Shown here in pieces: positions 28,629-35,460 of a DNA stretch of 39,288 bases; the first letter of the stretch is position 1; the number at the start of each line of letters is the position of its first letter. A model generated the notes under the pieces. That model saw only the letters and a list, made by a program, of their open reading frames with translations. It was not told where the DNA came from and made no database searches. The translations under genes were made by a program, and so were the position numbers. Source of the DNA: an uncultured Collinsella sp. (lineage in GTDB: Bacteria; Actinomycetota; Coriobacteriia; Coriobacteriales; Coriobacteriaceae); assembly GCA_902494195.1 (NCBI GenBank), contig CABUSH010000021.1, positions 1 to 39,288 on the forward strand, read 5' to 3'.

Positions 28629-29498
28629 ATGATCTTGAATGAAACCTACCCGTTGGCAAACGGAGTTCAGGTTCCCAAGCTGGGACTGGGCACCTGGTTC
28701 ATCGACGATGCCGAGGCGGCGGAAGCCGTTCGCGAGGCGGTAAAGCTGGGCTATCGCCTGATCGACACCGCGCAGGCCTACGGAAACGAACGCGGCGTCG
28801 GCGAGGGCGTGCGCACCTGCGGCGTTCGCCGGGAAGAGCTTTTCGTCGCCAGCAAGATCGCGGCAGAGCTGAAGACCTACGAGGATGCGGCGAAGTCCAT
28901 CGATGAGACGCTGGAGAGGATGGGGCTCGGCTACCTCGACCAGATGATCATCCACTCTCCCCAGCCGTGGAGCGAGTTCCGTGTGGAGAAGCGCTATTTC
29001 GAGGAGAACAAGGAGGTCTGGCGTGCGTTGGAGGATGCGCGGGCGGCGGGCAAGGTCAAGGTAATCGGCGTGTCCAACTTCCTGCAAGATGACCTTGAGA
29101 ACCTCCTGGGCTCTTGCCGCGTGATGCCCATGGTCAATCAGATCCTCCTGCACATCACCAACACCGATTCGGCATTGGTGGACTTCTGCAAGGCGCAGGG
29201 CATCCAGGTGGAGGCATACTCTCCCATTGCCCACGGTGAGGCGCTGAAGAATCCGGCGATCGTTAAGATGGCAGAGAAGTACGGCGTATCTGCCGCCCAG
29301 CTCTGCATCCGCTATGTCCTTCAGCTTGGAGCCGTCGCGCTTCCCAAGACGGCAGATCCCGCCCACATGGAAAGCAACGCGGACGTGGATTTCGCGATCT
29401 CCGAGGAAGACATGGAAACTCTCAAGAACATGGAGCGCATCGCCAACTATGGTGACTTCAGCGCATTTCCCGTGTTCAGCGGGAAGCCTCTTGCATGA
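28629..29498 (+). CDS. Aldo/keto reductase (third)
   Basis: 289 residues, complete barrel. Tetrad Asp46, Tyr51, Lys76 and His109 (LIDTAQAYGNE, ASKIAAE, MIIHSP). C-terminal cofactor segment VALPKTADPAHMESNADVDF. It starts at ATG 28629 with GCGAGGAG upstream. An NADPH-dependent aldehyde/ketone reductase in a MerR operon; the expected inducer class is reactive carbonyls, by inference. The flavodoxin gene starts 14 bp after its stop. Confidence 0.9.
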   Translation: MILNETYPLANGVQVPKLGLGTWFIDDAEAAEAVREAVKLGYRLIDTAQAYGNERGVGEGVRTCGVRREELFVASKIAAELKTYEDAAKSIDETLERMGLGYLDQMIIHSPQPWSEFRVEKRYFEENKEVWRALEDARAAGKVKVIGVSNFLQDDLENLLGSCRVMPMVNQILLHITNTDSALVDFCKAQGIQVEAYSPIAHGEALKNPAIVKMAEKYGVSAAQLCIRYVLQLGAVALPKTADPAHMESNADVDFAISEEDMETLKNMERIANYGDFSAFPVFSGKPLA

Positions 29499-29512
29499 GG
29501 AGCAAGCGTGAA

Positions 29513-30310
29513 ATGAAAACCTTGATTCTGTACTACTCCTACGGAGGCAACACGAAGCGCATCGCCGAGATGATCCAGAGGGAAATCGGCGGGGATATTG
29601 CTCGTATGGATACGGTTGTTCCCTACGATGGCGATTATGATGAAGTCGTCAATCAGGGGCAGCGTGAGATTGCCGAGGGTTATTGCCCGGAACTGAAGCC
29701 GCTGCACATTGGCTGGAGAGATTACGACACCATCATCCTGGGTTCTCCTGTCTGGTGGTACACCTTTGCGCCCGCCATGCGCAGTTTCCTGGAGCGGGCT
29801 GACCTGACCGGGAAGATCGTGTATCCGTTTGCCACCAATGGCGGCTGGCTGGGACACGCGCTGAAGGACTTTGAGGAAGCCTGCAAGGGCGCAATCGTGA
29901 AACCGGGCCTCGATGTGCAGTTCGATGAATCCATGCTCCGTACTTCTGAGAAAGATATTCAGGCATGGATTGATACAATCTGCAGACAATCGATCTACAG
30001 CTTTCGGCATCCGCCACAGAGCTGGCAAGGATTTGGGACGATCCCAAAAATGCAAACAGAGCGTTCCGACTTTCCGACGGAACGCTCTTCGCTCCCTTCG
30101 TGCCCTTTTTCCTCGCCTTCACCGGGCGACCCGGGAGCTGGGGCTGGCAGACGCCTCTCTGCTCTTCGTCCACAACGTCCAGGGAAATCTCGCGGTCAAC
30201 CGCTTGCTCGGTTGGAGGCGAGGGCCCGAGTTCGCCCACGCCCAGGAGCTGCTCAGCGCCTATTCCGAAGGGGGCATGCGGGCGGTATCGGCTCGTCACG
30301 ATTCCCGTAG
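29513..30310 (+). CDS. Flavodoxin with abnormal C-terminal extension
   Basis: The frame from ATG 29513 begins KTLILYYSYGGNTKRIAEMI (FMN-phosphate loop) and has DTIILGSPVWWYTFAPAMRS (aromatic FMN-stacking loop) and FATNGGWLGHALKDF. A normal flavodoxin of this type ends around D-I-Q-A-W-I-D-T-I, about 157 residues. Here the stop is missing and the frame runs on for about 105 residues of Pro/Arg/Ser-rich out-of-frame sequence to 30310. Sequence after 29983 belongs to another broken gene. The flavin domain should still fold if the tail is tolerated or trimmed. It is the last gene of the MerR operon. Confidence 0.75.
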   Translation: MKTLILYYSYGGNTKRIAEMIQREIGGDIARMDTVVPYDGDYDEVVNQGQREIAEGYCPELKPLHIGWRDYDTIILGSPVWWYTFAPAMRSFLERADLTGKIVYPFATNGGWLGHALKDFEEACKGAIVKPGLDVQFDESMLRTSEKDIQAWIDTICRQSIYSFRHPPQSWQGFGTIPKMQTERSDFPTERSSLPSCPFSSPSPGDPGAGAGRRLSALRPQRPGKSRGQPLARLEARARVRPRPGAAQRLFRRGHAGGIGSSRFP

Positions 30311-30314
30311 TTGA
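29983..30314 (+). pseudogene. Frameshifted remnant of an unrecognised gene
   Basis: One frame reads TIDLQLSASATELARIWDDP, KNANRAFRLSDGTLFAPFVP and FFLAFTG. After a 1-base shift near 30120 a second frame continues TRELGLADASLLFVHNVQGN, LAVNRLLGWRRGPEF and AHAQELLSAYSEGGM, to a stop at 30314. Together they look like one protein without a start. I cannot name the family. A perfect 11-bp hairpin (AGAGCGTTCCG and CGGAACGCTCT, 30057-30087) lies inside the coding sequence and may act as a weak terminator for the flavodoxin. Confidence 0.4.
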
Positions 30315-30606
30315 TCTTGACTGTGGACTCCTTACAAGTCTTGCTCGAGATCGAGCGGAGACTGGGCCCTGCCGAATCGGAGCTATGGCGACCAAAAATG
30401 TTGCCAGAAGACGCCGTCGACACTGTTTGCGATGGGGTAGAGCTCGATGGCGGTTCGGCACAGTCTGTTTCGACGGTTTCGCGGGGCGTTGATGGCGTGA
30501 AGGCGGCCGTTGGAAAGAAACTCATTTCCGTGGGGAAGAAACTTCTCGGTGAGTAAAGCTCATCGGAGCGGGGATAGAGCTTTGTCTGCGGGGTACGAAA
30601 TGCTGG
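30315..30606. other. Intergenic stretch with a possible small ORF
   Basis: A plus-strand frame from TTG 30311 to 30556 (81 codons, ending V-G-K-K-L-I-S-V-G-K-K-L-L-G-E) is open, but has no ribosome site. A minus-strand frame, 30253-30525, is Ser/Thr/Pro-rich. Neither is recognisable; I would not call a gene. Confidence 0.4.
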
Positions 30607-31527
30607 CTAGTGGTTGCGACGCCTTGTTGCGGAAATGCCAACTGCCGCGACTACACCACCGGCAACATTCAGGGCTGCCGCTATCGCGCTGTTGTCGCCC
30701 GTCGCGGGTAGGGTGGTCTCGGCTGGTTTAACTGCCGTTACTGCCTTGGTGGAAACGGGATTTGCCGCGGGCTTTTCTGTCTTGGGCTGCGGTGTGGGCT
30801 CGGGCTTGGTTTCCGGTTCGGGTTTGACCTCTGGGATCGGCTTAACACTTGGATCGGGTTTGGAACCGCTCGTATCGGTTGCAATCAAGTGCACGTCGCT
30901 GTCGAAGACGTAACGGATGTAGTAATCGTGCCGCCTTTCGTGCATAATCCCCTGCCCGCTGTCGAAGTCACGGTCAACGTGTGTGCCAAGGTAGGTTGAG
31001 CTGTTGAGGTCCAGCCTGTAAGGGATTTGGTCGTCGGCGTAACTGCCTGTAAAGACTACGGTTGCTCTAACGTGATTGTCAATCATGGTCAGGGCAATAG
31101 AGACGCTGGCCTCTTTGGGGTTCTCGGTTTTTATAAGGCTTTCGGTATCGGTGTCGATCTTGAAGAGATGGACGGTGTCGTTAAGCCCGTAGATGAAGTC
31201 CTCGGATTTGTCGGGAAAATCGTATACAAGAGCCTCGTTCTGGACCAACTCGAAAGCAGGGGGTAGCTCCAAATCGTAGTAATGATCGATGGGGGTGGTT
31301 GCTGTGAGGCTGCCTTCCGCGTTGACTTCGTCGCAGGTGATGGGTGCTGCGACATCGGGTTCGGGTATTTCGGTCGCCAGTGCTGCGCAGGGTAGCAAAA
31401 GCTGCCCTGCCATAAGAATGCTTACTCCGAAGGCGACGACTCTGGCGCCTGCATGAAGCTTGACGTTGCGGATAGACAGGTCAGTGCGTTTGTTATGGGT
31501 TTGCGGTGCAACATGCTGTCCATACAT
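30607..31527 (-). CDS. LPXTG-anchored surface protein
   Basis: 306 residues from ATG 31527 (AAGGAG at 6 bp). N-terminal signal peptide: basic start, then VVAFGVSILMAGQLLLPCAA and a cleavage site near A-L-A-T. The middle domain (about 60-220) is beta-rich (YYDLELPPAFELV, SVSIALTMIDNHVRATVVFT). It is followed by a Pro/Lys/Glu repeat spacer (KPIPEVKPEPETKPEPTPQP) and a sorting signal LPATG (273-277), hydrophobic helix and R-R-R-N-H tail. A sortase should link it to the cell wall. The middle domain resembles collagen-binding/pilin-type surface modules only in a general way. Its role is unknown; adhesion is a guess. Confidence 0.85.
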   Translation of the reverse strand: MYGQHVAPQTHNKRTDLSIRNVKLHAGARVVAFGVSILMAGQLLLPCAALATEIPEPDVAAPITCDEVNAEGSLTATTPIDHYYDLELPPAFELVQNEALVYDFPDKSEDFIYGLNDTVHLFKIDTDTESLIKTENPKEASVSIALTMIDNHVRATVVFTGSYADDQIPYRLDLNSSTYLGTHVDRDFDSGQGIMHERRHDYYIRYVFDSDVHLIATDTSGSKPDPSVKPIPEVKPEPETKPEPTPQPKTEKPAANPVSTKAVTAVKPAETTLPATGDNSAIAAALNVAGGVVAAVGISATRRRNH

Positions 31528-31847
31528 AAGGCGCTCCTTGTTCGTAGGCCGGTTTCCGTGGATCTATATTGCGCCTGCCCGATTCGGCCAGGCTCATACA
31601 CGCGAACGCTCACGCGAGCAGGAGAAAGCTCTAGTTAATTTTCCCACAGTCGACACTTTGCGGCCAACGATTTACTGTTCAATTCTCGGAGAGAGAATCA
31701 AGACAGTTAACGAGTTGTCAGGCAATGAGATTGTGTCTAGAGAGCACGAACAAGAGATGCGATCTGCAGACGACTGAATAGCTCCATCTGTTTTGGTTAC
31801 AACGAAATGTGTGCCGCGCGCCTGCGGCATGAAGGAGGGAGATTTCT
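31528..31847. other. Divergent intergenic region
   Basis: 320 bp between the surface protein and the flavoprotein gene, which point away from each other. On the minus strand TATAGA near 31563-31568 is a possible -10 for the surface protein. CTCGCGTGAGCG and CGTTCGCGTG are short repeats upstream of it. No gene is seen. Confidence 0.4.
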
Positions 31848-32378
31848 ATGAATATCGTTGTATTGAGTGGTAGCCCGCGCAAGGGAGCCAATACCGACAC
31901 CATGGTCGAGGCGTTTGCCGAGACCGCGCGTGAGGGCGGCAATACGGTCGAGGTCGTCCGCGTTGCCAGCAAGAAAATCGCTGGTTGCCTGGGGTGTCAG
32001 TATTGCTTCGCCCACGAGGGCACTTGCGTGCAGAAGGACGACATGGCCAACGTGATCGAGTCGCTGAAAGACGCCGATATGGTTGTCTTCGCTTCGCCTA
32101 TCTACTGGTTTGATATTACTGCGCAGGAGAAAGCCGCCATCGACCGCCTGTACGCCTTCGGTGCCACGGGCTTCCCGTTCACCAAGACGGCCCTTTTGCT
32201 CGATAGCCACAGCGAGGGCGTCTATGATGCGGCGATCGCTATGTACAAGTCAACCTGCGCGTACTGCAAGTGGGAGGACCAAGGCATTATCACCATCAGC
32301 GGTATGACCGAGCGCGATAGCATGGCATCGTCGCCCAAGTTGGAAGAGGTGCGAGAGCTCGCTCGCAAGCTCGCCTAA
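31848..32378 (+). CDS. NADPH-dependent FMN reductase/iron-sulfur flavoprotein-like protein
   Basis: 176 residues from ATG 31848 (AAGGAGGG at 8 bp). FMN loop: VLSGSPRKGANTDTM. It is followed by the cysteine block GCLGCQYCFAHEGTCVQKDD, the pattern C-x2-C-x2-C-x(n)-C that holds a 4Fe-4S cluster in Isf-type flavoproteins or redox thiols in others. Then VVFASPIYWFDITAQEKAAI and a second pair of Cys (CAYCKW). A small cytosolic electron-transfer protein, common in gut anaerobes for oxygen or nitro-compound reduction. The substrate is unknown. Confidence 0.85.
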   Translation: MNIVVLSGSPRKGANTDTMVEAFAETAREGGNTVEVVRVASKKIAGCLGCQYCFAHEGTCVQKDDMANVIESLKDADMVVFASPIYWFDITAQEKAAIDRLYAFGATGFPFTKTALLLDSHSEGVYDAAIAMYKSTCAYCKWEDQGIITISGMTERDSMASSPKLEEVRELARKLA

Positions 32379-32388
32379 GGGCAAGAAG

Positions 32389-32460
32389 AACGCATGGCAA
32401 TCGGTGTTGGTGGAAAATGTTTGCTATCCTTACCAAGAGGAATGCTGATTGCCATGCGTT
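32389..32460. repeat. 14-bp perfect inverted repeat, 44 bp apart
   Basis: AACGCATGGCAATC and GATTGCCATGCGTT are perfect complements at the two ends of a 72-bp segment that follows the flavoprotein gene. The segment may form a long hairpin terminator for genes on both sides, or be a miniature insertion. No target duplication is evident. Confidence 0.55.
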
Positions 32461-32487
32461 GATGCTTCCGCGGACAATTCCGGCGTG

Positions 32488-32985
32488 CTAAAATGCCTTC
32501 TCGTTCAAGAATTCCCTGAACGCGGGAATGTCAAAGCCAACGAGACCACGCCCGCGCTCTCCAATGACGCCGTCCTCCAGGAGGCGGCGTTTGTATTGGC
32601 TTGCGTAGTTGCTGGCGACGCCCATGCGTTTGGCTATCTCCGAGACCCTGCTGGGGCCAGAATCGGGCAGCATCGCGAGCAAAAACTCAATGTCTTTATC
32701 GGAAAGCTCCCGATAGGTCGTTTCGAGAGAAGCCCGATGTCATGCTTCTCGAGTTGCCTGAAGACGCCATTCATGCGCGTGCGCCAGTTGCCCCGGGCCT
32801 CTTGAGCATATGTCCAATCGATGCCCATTGGGCCAATTTGAACACCGTTTATGCGCGCGTGAGGCTGTGAGAGGTAGCTATCTGCGGCTTCTTTGGTTCG
32901 CTCGATAATATCTTCGAGCATGCCTGGCATGGCGGAGACATTTGCTGCAATCCATGGTGGCCCCTTTGCAGGTTTTGCTAATTTT
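32488..32985 (-). pseudogene. AAA-family ATPase with C-terminal winged helix, internally deleted
   Basis: Two frames belong to one protein. Upstream part: GPPWIAANVSAMPGMLEDII, then GPMGIDWTYAQEARGNWRTR and VFRQLEKHDIGLL. Downstream part: LETTYRELSDKDIEFLLAML, DSGPSRVSEIAKRMGVASNY and RRLLEDGVIGERGRGLVGFD, to TAG at 32488. The second is the family's C-terminal helix-turn-helix. The Walker A end is missing on the 5' side. About 100 residues including Walker B are gone at the joint near 32710, where the frame also shifts. It is a different family from the AAA_14 scraps elsewhere in the window. Confidence 0.65.
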
Positions 32986-33020
32986 TGCAACTTTTGCTAA
33001 CTTTTGCAAGTTTTGCTAAC
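32964..33020 (+). repeat. 19-bp tandem repeat, three units
   Basis: The unit TTTTGCAAG-TTTTGCTAAC appears about three times with small changes (TTTGCAGGTTTTGCTAAT, TTTTGCAACTTTTGCTAAC, TTTTGCAAGTTTTGCTAAC). It stands exactly at the 5' edge of the broken ATPase gene, whose frame runs into it as Lys-Leu-Ala-Lys. It may be an expansion of the gene's upstream region or a protein-binding array. Confidence 0.65.
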
Positions 33021-33097
33021 GGCTTAACATGTCTTGTTCCGTGGGATTGCAGGAGTGAAAAACGGGGATTCCTATTATTCCGGCTACGTTGCAGCGA

Positions 33098-33144
33098 GCG
33101 GGGCCGAAGCGCGATGTTGCTGCGCTCCGGCCCCCGCTGCTTTG
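33098..33144 (-). terminator. GC-rich hairpin after the topoisomerase operon
   Basis: AGCGGGGGCCGGAGCGC pairs with GCGCTTCGGCCCCGCT on the minus strand (16 pairs with a bulge, 9-base loop), about 30 bp past the parC-like stop. No T-tract follows, so it would act as a GC-strong or Rho-assisted stop. Confidence 0.5.
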
Positions 33145-33174
33145 TAAACCCATGACGGTTTGGCCACCGTTGTT

Positions 33175-35415
33175 TTAGTCAAACAAGCTCGGCATGTCAT
33201 TTTCCTTCATGAGGGCGCCGGCAGAAGGCAGGCTCTGCGCGGTGAACTTCTCGGCCGAGACGCCGGCGCCAAGGATCTCTTCGGTTGTGCCGACAGTGGT
33301 GACCGAGCGGCCCTTCTTGGCGGTAAAGGCCTGGACGCCCTGCGTGTTGGTGGTCGTCTTGGTCTTGAGCAGCGACGTGTTGAAGTTCATCAAACGATAG
33401 TCGCTCGAGACCAGCGCGATGTCGCGATCTTCCTTGAGCACCTGGGCATACAGCAGCTTGCTGCCACCGTAGATGGCGTTCTTGAGGCGCTTGCGGTTGG
33501 TCTTGGTGACGTATCCGGAAAGCGCGACGCGGACCACGCGGCCGTTCTCAAAGACGAACAGCACGTCGGCCTTGTAGTCCTCGGGGTCGATGACCCAGAT
33601 GACACTCTCGTCGGGCTCCATCTCAAGATCGGCCGGCAGGTACGAGCCCAGCTGGGCCGACTTGGTGTCCTCAAACGCCGCAACCTTGCACTTGTACACC
33701 TGGCTCTTGTTGGTAAAGACCAGCAGCTCGTGGGTGTTGGAGGATGGGAATTCGATAAAGGGTTTGTCGCCGTCCTTGTACTTGAGCGTGGTCGCCTTCT
33801 TGAGTACGCGATCCGTCATCTTCTTAAGGTAGCCATCGCGCGAGAGCATGATGGTGACCGGGTACTCGTCGACCTCGGGCTCCAAGCTTACCTCGATAAC
33901 CTCATGGGGCTCGATCCTGCCCGTGCGGCGCGGCATCACGTACTTCTTGTTGACCGCGGCCAGCTCATCGCTGATGACCTTCTTGATGTTCTCCTCGCTG
34001 GAGAGGATCTCCTCAAGCTCGGCGATCTCTCCCTCGAGCTTGGCAATGTCCTTGGTGCGGTTGAGAATGTACTCTTCGTTAATGTTGCGGAGCTTGAGCT
34101 CGGCAACAAACTCTGCCTGGGTTTCGTCGATATCGAAACCCTTCATAAGGTTGGGCACGACCTCGGCCTCGAGCTTAGTGCCGCGGATGATGGCGATAGC
34201 CTTGTCGATGTCGAGCAGAATCGCCTCGAGGCCGTGCAGCAGATGCAGTCGCTCGGACTTTTTGCCCAGGTCAAAGTTAATGCGGCGTCGCGTAGACTGG
34301 ATACGCCACTTGACCCACTCGTGCAGGATCTGGCGCACGCCCATAACGCGAGGGTAACCGTCGACCAGCACGTTGAAGTTGCACGAGAACGAATCCTGCA
34401 GCGTGGTCGAGCGGTAGAGTTTGGCCATGAGCTTGTCGGGGTCGACGCCGCGCTTAAGGTCGATGGCGATGCGCAGACCCGAAAGGTCGGTCTCGTCGCG
34501 GATGTCGGCAATCTCCTTGACCTTGCCCTCCTTGGAGAGCTTGACGATGCGCTCGATGATGGCATCGGTCTTGGTGGTGTAGGGGATCTCGTAGACCTCG
34601 ATGATGCGCTCTTCGGGAATCCAGCGCCAGCGGGAGCGGATCTGGAAGCTGCCGAGGCCGGTCTCGATGATCTTCTCCATCTCCTCGCGGCGGTAGATGA
34701 TCTCGCCGCCGGTCGAGAAGTCGGGCATGGGCATGTACTCGAGCAGGTCGCAGTCGGGATCCTTGAGGTAGTGCATCGTTGCGGTACAGACCTCGTTGAG
34801 GTTGAAACCGCAGATGTCGGATGCCATGGCGACGCCGATGCCCTTGTTGGCCGAGACGAGGATATTGGGGAACGTGGTGGGCAGCAGGCGCGGCTCCTTC
34901 ATGGCGCCGTCGTAGCTGTCAACGAAGTCGACCGGGTCCTTGTCGATGTCCTTGAAGATCTCGGCGCTGATGGGGGAGAGCTTGGCCTCGGTATAACGCG
35001 AGGCGGCGTAGCTCAGGTCGCCCGAATAGTACTTGCCAAAGTTGCCCTTCGACTCAACGAAGGGGGCGAGCAGTGCCTCATTGCCGGTGGCCAGACGTAC
35101 CATCGTTTCGTAGATCGCGGCATCGCCGTGCGGGTTGAGCTTCATGGTCTGGCCCACGATGTTGGCGCTCTTCTGGCGCTCGCCCTTGAGCAGGCCCATC
35201 TTGTACATGGTGTAGAGCAGCTTGCGGTGCGAGGGCTTAAAGCCGTCGATCTCGGGGAACGCACGCGAGACGTTGACACTCATGGCGTAGGGCATGTAGT
35301 TGACCTCGAGCGTCTGCGTGATCGGCTGGTCGGTGACTTCGGAGTGCAGGCCGATGACGTTCTCGGCGTTGACCTGCTTTTTCTTCGGCTGGTTCTTCGT
35401 CTTCTTCTTTGCCAC
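33175..35415 (-). CDS. parC: DNA topoisomerase IV subunit A (ParC; GyrA-type)
   Basis: 746 residues. Winged-helix catalytic part with S-Y-A-A-S-R-Y-T-E (active Tyr141, Arg140). The quinolone-determining region reads NPHGDAAIYETM (95-106). The coiled-coil arm is at about 430-480. A shortened beta-pinwheel follows (LSRDGYLKKM, F-T-N-K-S-Q-V-Y, LVSSDYRLMNFN). The enzyme cuts one DNA duplex and passes another, separating replicated chromosomes. The residue equal to Ser83 of E. coli GyrA is Ala99, and the Asp87 position is Glu103. It lies 45 bp behind parE in one operon. It could also be called a GyrA paralogue; the plain sequence does not separate them. Confidence 0.88.
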   Translation of the reverse strand: MAKKKTKNQPKKKQVNAENVIGLHSEVTDQPITQTLEVNYMPYAMSVNVSRAFPEIDGFKPSHRKLLYTMYKMGLLKGERQKSANIVGQTMKLNPHGDAAIYETMVRLATGNEALLAPFVESKGNFGKYYSGDLSYAASRYTEAKLSPISAEIFKDIDKDPVDFVDSYDGAMKEPRLLPTTFPNILVSANKGIGVAMASDICGFNLNEVCTATMHYLKDPDCDLLEYMPMPDFSTGGEIIYRREEMEKIIETGLGSFQIRSRWRWIPEERIIEVYEIPYTTKTDAIIERIVKLSKEGKVKEIADIRDETDLSGLRIAIDLKRGVDPDKLMAKLYRSTTLQDSFSCNFNVLVDGYPRVMGVRQILHEWVKWRIQSTRRRINFDLGKKSERLHLLHGLEAILLDIDKAIAIIRGTKLEAEVVPNLMKGFDIDETQAEFVAELKLRNINEEYILNRTKDIAKLEGEIAELEEILSSEENIKKVISDELAAVNKKYVMPRRTGRIEPHEVIEVSLEPEVDEYPVTIMLSRDGYLKKMTDRVLKKATTLKYKDGDKPFIEFPSSNTHELLVFTNKSQVYKCKVAAFEDTKSAQLGSYLPADLEMEPDESVIWVIDPEDYKADVLFVFENGRVVRVALSGYVTKTNRKRLKNAIYGGSKLLYAQVLKEDRDIALVSSDYRLMNFNTSLLKTKTTTNTQGVQAFTAKKGRSVTTVGTTEEILGAGVSAEKFTAQSLPSAGALMKENDMPSLFD

Positions 35416-35460
35416 GATATCCTCTTGAACTTCTTAAGGGCCGTCGTTATCGATTTGCTG

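Noticed and set aside
30057..30087. Perfect 11-bp hairpin as a terminator
   Set aside because: It lies inside a coherent coding remnant and has no T-tract, so it may be chance codon symmetry; kept only as a comment.
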